Position numbers and translations under genes: made by a program. A DNA stretch of 11,458 nt from JAGVYE01 sp964502785 (GTDB taxonomy: Archaea > Nanobdellota > Nanobdellia > Woesearchaeales > GW2011-AR9). The notes beneath the pieces are model-generated. The model was given only the letters and a program-made list of their open reading frames with translations, did no database searches and was not told where the DNA came from. This document shows, piece after piece, positions 5,432-11,458 of this stretch; within the stretch, counting starts at the first letter, position 1, and each line of letters begins with the position of its first letter. Where the stretch lies: positions 1 through 11,458 of the forward strand of contig CAZCXW010000043.1 in NCBI GenBank assembly GCA_964502785.1, given 5' to 3'.

Positions 5432-6396
5432 ATAAAGCAAATTCGCGATACAGCCGACAATTAGTACTTCAAGAAATAGGTAAAGGCGGCCAGCAAAAAT
5501 TAACTGAAAGTTCCATCGCTATTGTGGGGATTGGCGCTCTTGGAAGTATGGCTGCGGAATTACTCGCCAGAGCGGGCATTGGTGAAGTAATACTTATTGA
5601 TCGAGACATCGTAGAAGAAAGTAATTTACAGCGGCAAACTCTTTTTTTAAATAAAGATCAAGGACGAAGTAAAGCTCTCGCGGCTAAACAACGAATCCTT
5701 GAGATTAATCCCGCACTAAAAATACAAGCTTTCCCTATTCATCTAAACGCCAAAAATAAAGAAAACCTAAAAAAAGCGCAAGTGATTATTGATTGTACAG
5801 ACAACATACAGACACGTTTATTCCTTAACGATTATTGTAAGAAAGAGAATATTCCCCTCGTATACGGAACTGCAATCAAAACTTCTGGTTACGCCATGGT
5901 CATCCTGCCGAATGGACCTTGTCTATCTTGTTTTCTGAAAGAAACTGCGTTAGAAACCTGCGAAACGGTAGGAGTTTTGAATACAATTACTGCATCGATT
6001 GCTGCTCTGCAAGCGACTCTGACTATGAAACTTATCATCGGTGAGAAAATACCCCCTATACTTTATAGAATAGATATTTGGCAAGGTTTATGGAAACAAT
6101 TAAACGTGAAGAAAAATCCAAAATGCAAACCTTGTCAAGGAATTTATGAATACTTACATAAAGAAGACCAAATAAAACTTATCAAATTTTGTTCTGTTAA
6201 TTTATATGAAGTTAAAGGAAGAAAGCTGGAACTGCCAAATATTAAAAAACAATGGGAAAAAATAGATATGGTGATTGATGATGAATTAACCTTGAAATTT
6301 AAGAATATCTTCCTTTTTGCCGACGGGCGCGCCCTTATCAACGCCTCTTCAGAAAAAGAAGCTTTAGCAACATATTCTAAATGGATTGGGAATTAA
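5428..6396 (+). CDS. E1-like sulfur-carrier-activating enzyme (ThiF/MoeB/UbaA family)
   Basis: This encodes 322 residues from the ATG at 5428, which overlaps the ttuA stop by four bases (ATGA). It activates the Ubl C-terminus with ATP. RYSRQLVL (7-14) is the family opening. GIGALGS (34-40) is the nucleotide-binding loop, D58 and D60 follow the second strand, and NLQRQ (66-70) is conserved. C165/C168 (PCLSC) and C233/C236 (CKPC) form the zinc site. C178 in ETCETVGVL sits where the E1 catalytic cysteine lies. After the zinc site there is no rhodanese domain. Instead a C-terminal extension of about 80 residues, ending in FLFADGRALI...ATYSKWIG, resembles the small end domain of some ThiF/MoeB-type proteins. 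No separate rhodanese or cysteine desulfurase is in the window, so the sulfur donor is unknown. The gene end interlocks with the opposing ThiI-like gene. Confidence 0.88.
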   Translation: MNKANSRYSRQLVLQEIGKGGQQKLTESSIAIVGIGALGSMAAELLARAGIGEVILIDRDIVEESNLQRQTLFLNKDQGRSKALAAKQRILEINPALKIQAFPIHLNAKNKENLKKAQVIIDCTDNIQTRLFLNDYCKKENIPLVYGTAIKTSGYAMVILPNGPCLSCFLKETALETCETVGVLNTITASIAALQATLTMKLIIGEKIPPILYRIDIWQGLWKQLNVKKNPKCKPCQGIYEYLHKEDQIKLIKFCSVNLYEVKGRKLELPNIKKQWEKIDMVIDDELTLKFKNIFLFADGRALINASSEKEALATYSKWIGN

Positions 6397-7226
6397 ATTT
6401 CCTCGTATTCTTTAAGTTCTTTAGCTATTTCTTCTTCGGTATAAGAAATTAGCGGACGAAAAACAGTTAATGGCAGTTGATAAGAAGAAAAAGAACAGAG
6501 CATTTGGCTTGAGACAAATTGAAAAATTTCTTTCTCAGCAGCGTATTTTTCAAGTTCTTCAAAAGAATCTACGAGGTGTAGATTTATCTTATCACCACTA
6601 AATTTTTCTAAGAGCGAAAGTGAAATATCACGACATCGCAATGTCACTGGATAGACAGAACAACCACGTTTCATAAATCTTAATCCTGCTAAAATAGAGG
6701 GCTTATCTTCCAAGAGTAAGATTACTTTCCCTCCAATTCCCGTAGGTAACCCACCTACACAGTATGTGGACTCAAAATACAAAAAAACCCCTTCTGTATT
6801 AATTTCTATGTAAAGAGTATGCGCGGGAGTGATAAAAGAAACAGGGAGGTTTAAAGATTTTTCAACGTACTCACCAACTAATTTGCTGGTCTCCACAGAA
6901 GTAAAGGGAAAACGTTTATCAGCTCTGTGAGTTCTCAAAAGAAATGTTCCTGTCTTATCCTTCAAAAGGACTGCTGCAACGCTTTTGATACTATCTAAAT
7001 TAGCGGTAGTTCGCACGCAAGGAGAGTAAGATACTAAACCAAAAACTCGGCGCAATAAAAAATGCTCTTTAAAATAAGGAATGATAATCCGTCCTCGAAT
7101 GAGACTAATTTTTGGGGGATGTGCAATCTGAGAAATATTTTGTATTAACTTCTTTTCAAAAGCGTAACGATTTTGCCCTTTAAGAAAAATTTCGCCGTAT
7201 CTTACCAGGATGTGAGTGGGAATCAT
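6393..7226 (-). CDS. ThiI-like THUMP protein with degenerate, probably inactive AANH domain
   Basis: This encodes 277 residues from the ATG at 7226; an in-frame TTG lies at 7235. The N-terminus is classic ThiI: ILVRYGEIFLKGQNRYAFEK (6-25), RGRIII (44-49) and VFGLVSYSPC (61-70) for the ferredoxin-like domain; LLRTHRADKRFPFTS (96-110) and LYIEINTEGVFLY (138-150) for THUMP; then the linker GGLPTGIGGKVILLL (158-172). In ThiI this linker runs into the PP-loop LLSGGIDSP, but here it reads LLEDKPS, with the SGGxDS gone. MKRGCSVYPV (185-194) and FRPLISYTEEEI (256-267) remain. The region between is much shortened, and the family's GQVASQ-type block and second catalytic cysteine are not visible. ThiI makes 4-thiouridine at tRNA position 8; this copy probably binds tRNA but cannot activate it. 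The frame is intact, so it is a maintained degenerate paralogue rather than a pseudogene. Confidence 0.8.
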   Translation of the reverse strand: MIPTHILVRYGEIFLKGQNRYAFEKKLIQNISQIAHPPKISLIRGRIIIPYFKEHFLLRRVFGLVSYSPCVRTTANLDSIKSVAAVLLKDKTGTFLLRTHRADKRFPFTSVETSKLVGEYVEKSLNLPVSFITPAHTLYIEINTEGVFLYFESTYCVGGLPTGIGGKVILLLEDKPSILAGLRFMKRGCSVYPVTLRCRDISLSLLEKFSGDKINLHLVDSFEELEKYAAEKEIFQFVSSQMLCSFSSYQLPLTVFRPLISYTEEEIAKELKEYEEI

Positions 7227-7254
7227 GAAAATCAACGTTGATTTATCATACTTA

Positions 7255-7264
7255 TTTTAAAAAA
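7255..7264 (-). promoter_or_regulatory. TATA-like box of the ThiI-like gene
   Basis: TTTTTTAAAA on the minus strand is centred about 33 nt before the ATG at 7226, predicting a leader of only a few bases. No Shine-Dalgarno is visible. Confidence 0.4.
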
Positions 7265-7353
7265 GTTCCTTAAAAATCGAGTAGCTGCTTCACCTTCGGC
7301 AAAAAAATTAAAATTGAGAGAGAAAAAATAGAATAATATTTATAAAGGGAATA

Positions 7354-7364
7354 TTTAAATAGTT
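7354..7364 (+). promoter_or_regulatory. TATA box of tbp (TTTAAATAGTT, identical to mcm)
   Basis: TTTAAATAGTT is identical over 11 bases to 8105-8115 before mcm. It predicts a transcription start near 7384, giving a leader of about 26 nt. A second TATA-like stretch, TTTATAAAG, lies just upstream at about 7340-7348. Downstream, CTTAAAAG (7385-7392) and GGGGGTT (7397-7403) also recur before mcm. Confidence 0.6.
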
Positions 7365-7409
7365 GAACATTTAGTTCTTCATAACTTAAAAGGAATGGGG
7401 GTTATCTTC

Positions 7410-7970
7410 ATGGATAAAAAAGATAACAGCAAGAAAAAAATTAGGATTGTTAATATTGTTGTTTCTACCGGGTTGGAGAAAGATGTTCCTTTGGAAAAAA
7501 TGGCGGCAACATTGCCCAATACAGAGTATAATCCAGAACAGTTTCCCGGATTAGTGCTGCGCATCAAGGAGCCCAAAACTTCCGCATTAATTTTCTCGAG
7601 CGGGAAGGTCGTCTGCACAGGAGCCAGAACAATGGAAGAAGTGGATCGGAGCATCCAGAGCATTATCCGCAGTCTTAAAAAGTTAAATATTCACGTTACC
7701 ATCAAACCGCAGATTACAGTACAAAATATTGTTGCTTCTGGAAGCATTGGGATGGACCTTAACTTAAATATATTAGGCATCAAACTCCCCCATACCGAGT
7801 ACGAACCGGAACAATTCCCAGGTTTGGTCCATAAATTGAAAGGAACAAATGCGACATTCCTTCTCTTCAGTAATGGGAAAATTGTCTGCACTGGAACAAA
7901 AACGGAAGAAGAAGTGAACAATGCGACAGACAAGCTTATTGAGAATCTGAAAAAAGTGTTGGCGAAGTAA
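7410..7970 (+). CDS. tbp: TATA-box-binding protein (TBP)
   Basis: This encodes 186 residues from the ATG at 7410. An in-frame ATG at 7395 is possible, but GGGGG at 7397-7401 lies eight bases before 7410 and matches the arrangement before mcm. TBP binds TATA boxes and recruits TFB and RNA polymerase. The saddle consists of two direct repeats, at about 11-95 and 100-186. The stirrup segments are almost the same in both: TEYNPEQFPGLV against TEYEPEQFPGLV, and SSGKVVCTG against SNGKIVCTG. The DNA-kinking phenylalanines correspond to F45, F62, F135 and F153. The N-terminus is a short lysine-rich tail (MDKKDNSKKK); there is no acidic C-terminal tail. It is monocistronic by layout, divergent from the ThiI-like gene and followed by mcm after 182 bp. 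Confidence 0.96.
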   Translation: MDKKDNSKKKIRIVNIVVSTGLEKDVPLEKMAATLPNTEYNPEQFPGLVLRIKEPKTSALIFSSGKVVCTGARTMEEVDRSIQSIIRSLKKLNIHVTIKPQITVQNIVASGSIGMDLNLNILGIKLPHTEYEPEQFPGLVHKLKGTNATFLLFSNGKIVCTGTKTEEEVNNATDKLIENLKKVLAK

Positions 7971-7993
7971 AAACTTTAATAAACATTTTATTT

Positions 7994-8036
7994 GTGTTTT
8001 GGTTTATAGAGAGAACCAATACTAAATGCAAAACAC
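7994..8036 (+). repeat. Nested inverted repeats between tbp and mcm
   Basis: GTGTTTTG (7994-8001) is exactly complementary to CAAAACAC (8029-8036), and TTGGTT (7999-8004) to AACCAA (8014-8019). The two stems share bases and are partly exclusive. They lie in the first 70 bases after the tbp stop, in T-rich sequence (ATTTTATTTGTGTTTT), so they may mark the tbp 3' end. A riboregulatory role is possible but unsupported. Confidence 0.4.
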
Positions 8037-8104
8037 TTTAATCCGTCTGTCAAAAACCATTCGTCACTCTCCGCGTTTAATTTATGAATCGAACGCCATA
8101 AATC

Positions 8105-8115
8105 TTTAAATAGTT
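8105..8115 (+). promoter_or_regulatory. TATA box of the mcm operon
   Basis: TTTAAATAGTT repeats the tbp promoter exactly. It predicts a start near 8134, within CTTAAAAG (8128-8135), and a leader of about 19 nt. The leader carries GAGGGGG (8135-8141), whose end lies 11 bases before the ATG at 8153. Confidence 0.6.
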
Positions 8116-8152
8116 CTTGTTTTTGAGCTTAAAAGAGGGGGTTTTAAAGAGA

Positions 8153-10174
8153 ATGGAAGTTGAAGAACAGATAAAAGTTTTTCGGGAGTTTATCGAGCAG
8201 AATTACTATCCACAGCTGCTGGAAGCAGTGCGCAAAGGGCAAGACAGTCTTATTCTAGATTTCTCTGAATTAATAAAATTCAACACAGAAATCTGCGAAG
8301 AGATTCTGGAAACCCCTGAAGAGTTGCTAAAAGCAGCGGAAATTGCCATAAAAGAATTTGATCTCTCCAAAAAGATCACAAAATTTAATCTCCGTTTAAC
8401 CAATCTTCCGACCTCACAGAAAGTTAATATCAGTGAAATTCGCAGCAAACACCTTAATAAGTTCATGTGGACGGAAGGCATCGTACGCCAAAAATCAGAC
8501 GTAAGGCCGCACGTCACCGCTGCAAAATTTGAATGCCCGAGTTGCGGCAATATTTTGAACGTGTTGCAATTGGACAAAAAATATAAAGAGCCTACGCGCT
8601 GCGGCTGCGGAAGAAAAGGAAAATTTAAAGAAATATCAAAAGAACTCGTTGATGGACAAGGCCTTGTTTTAGAAGAGTCTCCTGATGATTTAGAAGGAGG
8701 ACAGCCGAAGCGCATTAACGTCTTTTTGAAAGATGATTTAGTATCTCCAATTTCGGAAAGACGAAGCAGCCCTGGTTCTAAAGTGAAGATCTGCGGCTGG
8801 TTGGTGGAAGTGCCGATTGCCCTTCGCACCGGAGGACAGGCCACAAAATATGATTTGATCATCGAAGCCAACAATATCGAGCCTGTTGAAGACGCTTTTT
8901 CGGAATTGCAAGTAACTGATGCTGAACTTAAAGAGATTAAAACAATCGCAGAAAATGGAAATTGCCTGCACACTCTGGCCCAAAGTATCGCTCCTTCTAT
9001 TTATGGACACGATAAAGTAAAAGAAGCGCTTGTCCTGCAACTTGCGGGAGGATGTAGAAAGACGCGTCCCGACGGAGTTGTGACCAGAGGCGATATGCAT
9101 ATCCTACTTATAGGTGATCCAGGGAGCGGAAAATCTCAGCTGCTAAAAAGAATTAGCAAAGTTGCCCCTCGGGCAAGATTCACCAGTGGAAAAGGCGCTT
9201 CCGCGGCAGGATTGACCGCCTCCGTTGTTAAAGACGAATTTTTAGGAGGATGGAGTCTCGAAGCTGGAACTCTCGTGCTTGCCAATCAGGGTTTTGCTAT
9301 TATTGACGAAATGGATAAAATGGGAAAAGAAGATAGATCCGCATTACATGAAGCTTTGGAACAGCAAACTATTAGTGTAGCAAAAGCAAATATTCAGGCA
9401 ACATTACGTTGCGAGACGACGGTCCTTGCAGCCGCCAATCCGAAATTTGGCCGCTTTGATCCCTACGATTTAATTGCCAACCAGATTGATATGCCCCCGA
9501 CTCTTATTAACAGATTTGATCTGATTTTCCCGATCAAAGACCTGCCCAATAGAGAAAAAGACGAACAGACTGCAACATTTATTCTTAATTTGCATAAAGA
9601 TCCAGAAAGTGCTGTTTCGGATATTCCTTCAAAATTACTCCGTAAATATTTTGGTTATATCCGCCAAAAAATTAATCCGAAAATGAGTGATGAAGCGATT
9701 GAGGAGTTAAAAAATTATTATATAAGCATGAGGAATAGCTCTTCTTCAGATGAAAAAGGAGTACAAAGTATCCCTATCACCGCCAGACAATTAGAAGGTT
9801 TGGTGCGATTATCGGAAGCTGCCGCAAAAGTCCGTCTCTCTTTGCTGGTGGAAAAAGAAGATGCCCCGAAAGCGATTGAATTAACGGATTATTGCCTTAA
9901 CCAGATTGCAAAAGATGTGGAAACTGGGAAAATTGATATTGATCGTTTAAGCAGCCCTATTACCGCAACGCAACGCAGTACGATTAGTGTTATAAAAGAA
10001 ATTATTAACGAGTTAGAAACGCAGATGGGAGAAAAAATAATCCCAATCGAAGAAATTACGAATGCCGCTCAAGGGAAAAATATTGCTAAAGAAAAAATTG
10101 AAGAGATTTTAGAAAAATTACGCCGCTCCGGCGATATTTTTGAACCAAAGAGGGGTTTTGTGCAACGGCTCTAA
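8153..10174 (+). CDS. mcm: Replicative DNA helicase MCM
   Basis: This encodes 673 residues from the ATG at 8153, supported by the GAGGGGG leader; an in-frame TTG at 8117 is upstream of the predicted transcript start. It forms a hexameric ATP-driven 3'-5' helicase at the replication fork. The N-terminal DNA-binding half includes a zinc site, C128, C131, C150 and C152. The AAA+ core has Walker A GDPGSGKS (321-328), Walker B IIDEMDK with D385 and E386, sensor-1 N429 in AAANP, and the arginine finger R454 in LINRFD. The insertion around KGASAAGLTASVVKD (347-361) is the helix-2 region typical of MCM. The C-terminus (about 610-673) is a winged helix ending SGDIFEPKRGFVQRL. All catalytic residues are present and there is no intein. 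One base separates it from the OB-fold gene. Confidence 0.97.
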   Translation: MEVEEQIKVFREFIEQNYYPQLLEAVRKGQDSLILDFSELIKFNTEICEEILETPEELLKAAEIAIKEFDLSKKITKFNLRLTNLPTSQKVNISEIRSKHLNKFMWTEGIVRQKSDVRPHVTAAKFECPSCGNILNVLQLDKKYKEPTRCGCGRKGKFKEISKELVDGQGLVLEESPDDLEGGQPKRINVFLKDDLVSPISERRSSPGSKVKICGWLVEVPIALRTGGQATKYDLIIEANNIEPVEDAFSELQVTDAELKEIKTIAENGNCLHTLAQSIAPSIYGHDKVKEALVLQLAGGCRKTRPDGVVTRGDMHILLIGDPGSGKSQLLKRISKVAPRARFTSGKGASAAGLTASVVKDEFLGGWSLEAGTLVLANQGFAIIDEMDKMGKEDRSALHEALEQQTISVAKANIQATLRCETTVLAAANPKFGRFDPYDLIANQIDMPPTLINRFDLIFPIKDLPNREKDEQTATFILNLHKDPESAVSDIPSKLLRKYFGYIRQKINPKMSDEAIEELKNYYISMRNSSSSDEKGVQSIPITARQLEGLVRLSEAAAKVRLSLLVEKEDAPKAIELTDYCLNQIAKDVETGKIDIDRLSSPITATQRSTISVIKEIINELETQMGEKIIPIEEITNAAQGKNIAKEKIEEILEKLRRSGDIFEPKRGFVQRL

Positions 10175-10175
10175 A

Positions 10176-10889
10176 ATGCCAGAGACTGCTGTTTTTCAAA
10201 GGAGTACAGCTCAGAAAGTTTCTTTAGGGGAGATACAAAATGGAGAATTTATACATGGCAATGAACAAGAAGCAAATTATCTTCTGACAAAGAAAGGAAA
10301 GAAGATATTCCGCGTCAATATTATTGCTGCAGTTGTTGACAAGCAAACAGTAGGCACTATAACAAATATGATTTTAGATGATGGAACGGGAAAACTTATT
10401 CTCCGCTCCTTTGAAGAAAATGAAGGGATAAAAAAAATAGAAGTAGGGACGGTGATCTTGATTATTGGAAAAGTGCGCACTTTCAACGAAGAAAAATATG
10501 TTTCGCCGGAAGTTGTCAGAAGAATCGAACCTTTATGGCTCAAAGTGAGAGCGCATGAAAATCTGGAAAAAGAGAAAATCCAAAATAATCAAAACTATAA
10601 AAAAGAAAATACGATAGAAAAAAATGATATCAACAAAAAAGAAAAGAGCATAAAGAATGAAAGTCAAGAAGAAAATATTCCGCCGGCAACGACCATAGTT
10701 GAAGAAGACCAACACCTTCCATTCCAAAAATTAATGCAGACGATTAAAGAGCTTGATAAAGGAGACGGCGCGCTTATCGAAGAGATTCTAGAAAAATCAG
10801 CTCTAAAAGATTCGGATAAAGTGTTGACCAAAATGTTGGAGTGCGGAGAAATTTTTGAATATCAGCCTGGAAAAGTAAAAGTACTGTGA
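10176..10889 (+). CDS. OB-fold plus winged-helix protein (RPA32-like / RPA-associated)
   Basis: This encodes 237 residues from the ATG at 10176, one base after the mcm stop. The in-frame TTG at 10140 lies inside mcm and is less likely. Residues about 43-120 form an OB fold (FRVNIIAAVVDK, ITNMILDDGTGKLILRSFE, VGTVILIIGKVRTFNEEKYVSPEVVRRIEP) like the single-strand-DNA-binding domain of RPA small subunits. Residues about 128-180 are a Lys/Glu/Asn-rich, probably disordered linker. Residues about 183-237 are a winged helix ending ECGEIFEYQPGKVKVL, similar to the MCM C-terminus. This domain order is that of eukaryotic RPA32. It probably binds single-stranded DNA or links RPA to the helicase during unwinding. 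The operon with mcm supports a replication role; the precise subunit identity is open. Confidence 0.82.
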   Translation: MPETAVFQRSTAQKVSLGEIQNGEFIHGNEQEANYLLTKKGKKIFRVNIIAAVVDKQTVGTITNMILDDGTGKLILRSFEENEGIKKIEVGTVILIIGKVRTFNEEKYVSPEVVRRIEPLWLKVRAHENLEKEKIQNNQNYKKENTIEKNDINKKEKSIKNESQEENIPPATTIVEEDQHLPFQKLMQTIKELDKGDGALIEEILEKSALKDSDKVLTKMLECGEIFEYQPGKVKVL

Positions 10890-10910
10890 TTAATGATTAA
10901 GGACTCAATG

Positions 10911-10943
10911 AAAAAAATGAACAGTAATCCGAAAAATGAAAAA
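10911..10943 (-). terminator. T tracts after the SpoIIM-like gene
   Basis: On the minus strand, just past the stop at 10946, there are TTTTT, TTTTT and TTTTTTT tracts within 33 nt. They fit archaeal U-tract termination of the minus-strand gene. In the 56 bp between the two convergent genes no comparable plus-strand T tract is seen for the mcm operon. Confidence 0.35.
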
Positions 10944-10945
10944 CG

Positions 10946-11458
10946 TCATGAAAATAAAGAGGGAGTAACATACACTTCAATAAACCCCGCTAAAAGAAGG
11001 AGACCTACGCTGATAAGAACGAGATCAAGAACATCGATAAGAATTTTTTCCTCCTGAAGGTTATGCTTAACAAGAGCGATAGAAATAATACCTCCAGCGA
11101 GACCAGCCATAAAATAAGCGACAATCTCTAAAACACCATGAGTCATATAACGAAAAAAACTAAACGTCGCTACGCCAAAATAAGCCGCGAGATTTGAAAA
11201 TCCGACAAAGCTAGCAGTCTTGGCAATTTCCTGCTTAATCAAACTCCCCATAGCGACAGCTATAACAGAAGCATTCCAAGTGAGAATAAAAATAGCCCCC
11301 ACACCATAAAGCAACGAAAAAATAATACAAAAGAAAAGTTACCAACAGCCTATCCAAAATAAAGAAAAAATGGCACAACTCAACACGCTTTTGGAAAAAA
11401 AAAAAAAAATAAAAGACATGAAACCAAATTTCATTAGACAGGATTATCAAAGAAGAAA
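10946..11458 (-). pseudogene. SpoIIM-family membrane protein, frameshifted and cut by the window edge
   Basis: The C-terminal 122 residues are typical of the archaeal SpoIIM (DUF95) family: LYGVGAIFILTWNASVIAVAMG, FRYMTHGVLEIVAYFMAGLAGGIIS, and a last membrane helix VLISVGLLLLAGFIEVYVTP. There are at least three membrane segments. Reading upstream of this frame gives FCIIFS and then a stop at 11341-11339, while the neighbouring frame reads FFILDRLLV immediately before, up to GTA at 11342-11340. Dropping one base at about 11339 joins them into a family-like RLLV-LFFCIIFSLLYGVG. The upstream frame stays open to the window edge but crosses a run of 15 A. The gene is therefore either broken or affected by a sequence error. 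The role of archaeal SpoIIM proteins is not established. Confidence 0.7.
11395..11409. repeat. 15-base A homopolymer
   Basis: This is an uninterrupted run of 15 A within the upstream part of the SpoIIM-like gene, read as poly-Phe on the minus strand. It is the longest homopolymer in the window and a likely slippage or sequencing-error site. Confidence 0.85.

Noticed and set aside
4294..6396. Reading the Ubl/E1 pair as a thiamine or molybdopterin pathway
   Set aside because: The gene between them is a TtuA/NcsA thiolase with all tRNA-thiolation motifs, and no thiamine or molybdopterin gene lies nearby.
7379..7933. Minus-strand frames opposite tbp
   Set aside because: These frames are antisense to a clear TBP. 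Their mutual similarity only mirrors the TBP direct repeats.
8026..8106. A 27-codon plus-strand frame starting with ATG between tbp and mcm
   Set aside because: It has no ribosome binding site, overlaps the inverted repeat and the mcm TATA box, and has no recognisable peptide.
8206..9100. Minus-strand frames of 255 and 120 codons opposite mcm
   Set aside because: They are shadows of the mcm coding sequence, whose motifs are all intact on the plus strand.
11235..11450. An independent 71-codon gene at the right edge
   Set aside because: Its first part is the upstream piece of the frameshifted SpoIIM-like gene, and its last part is out-of-frame translation of the conserved SpoIIM region.

Overview
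The window is archaeal. It carries a TATA-binding protein, an MCM helicase, the archaeal/eukaryotic RNase P protein p30, and promoters with TATA boxes of the TTTAAATA / TTTATAAA type. The AT-rich genome, tight gene packing and a giant Cys-rich secreted protein of the kind common in Woesearchaeota/Pacearchaeota-like lineages suggest a DPANN archaeon. That placement is inference, not a sequence proof.

Layout. (1) 1-2825, minus strand: one uninterrupted reading frame of at least 941 codons that runs off the left edge. It encodes a secreted Cys/Asp-rich protein with a signal peptide, a MopE-like calcium/metal-binding motif, a poly-proline hinge and a beta-sandwich (carbohydrate-binding-like) domain. 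(2) 2826-3204: a gene-free stretch full of inverted repeats, two of which share an AATA loop and differ by a compensatory base-pair swap. (3) 3205-4165, minus strand: a small Cys-rich protein of unknown function and RNase P component 3 (p30). (4) 4294-6396, plus strand: a tight three-gene operon for tRNA 2-thiolation, comprising a ubiquitin-like sulfur carrier ending in Gly-Gly, a TtuA/NcsA-type thiotransferase and an E1-like activating enzyme. (5) 6393-7226, minus strand: a ThiI-like THUMP protein whose PP-loop motif has been lost. Its stop codon interlocks with that of the E1 gene in one TTAA palindrome. (6) 7410-10889, plus strand: TBP, MCM helicase and an OB-fold/winged-helix single-strand-DNA-binding-type protein. 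TBP and MCM have their own promoters with a shared leader motif, and MCM and the OB protein form an operon. (7) 10946-11458, minus strand: a SpoIIM-type membrane protein broken by a frameshift next to a 15-A homopolymer and the window edge.

How the genes work together. The E1 adenylates the C-terminal glycine of the Ubl, which becomes a thiocarboxylate. TtuA uses this to thiolate a uridine of tRNA, probably U54 or U34. The neighbouring degenerate ThiI would normally make 4-thiouridine at tRNA position 8, but here it looks like a catalytically dead tRNA-binding protein. TBP, MCM and the OB protein cover transcription initiation and replication-fork DNA unwinding and protection. I saw no CRISPR array, tRNA, rRNA, transposase gene or defence system. 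The most unusual signals are the eroded ThiI, the diglycine codons that double as a Shine-Dalgarno sequence, the hairpin cluster, and the promoter/leader motif shared by TBP and MCM.
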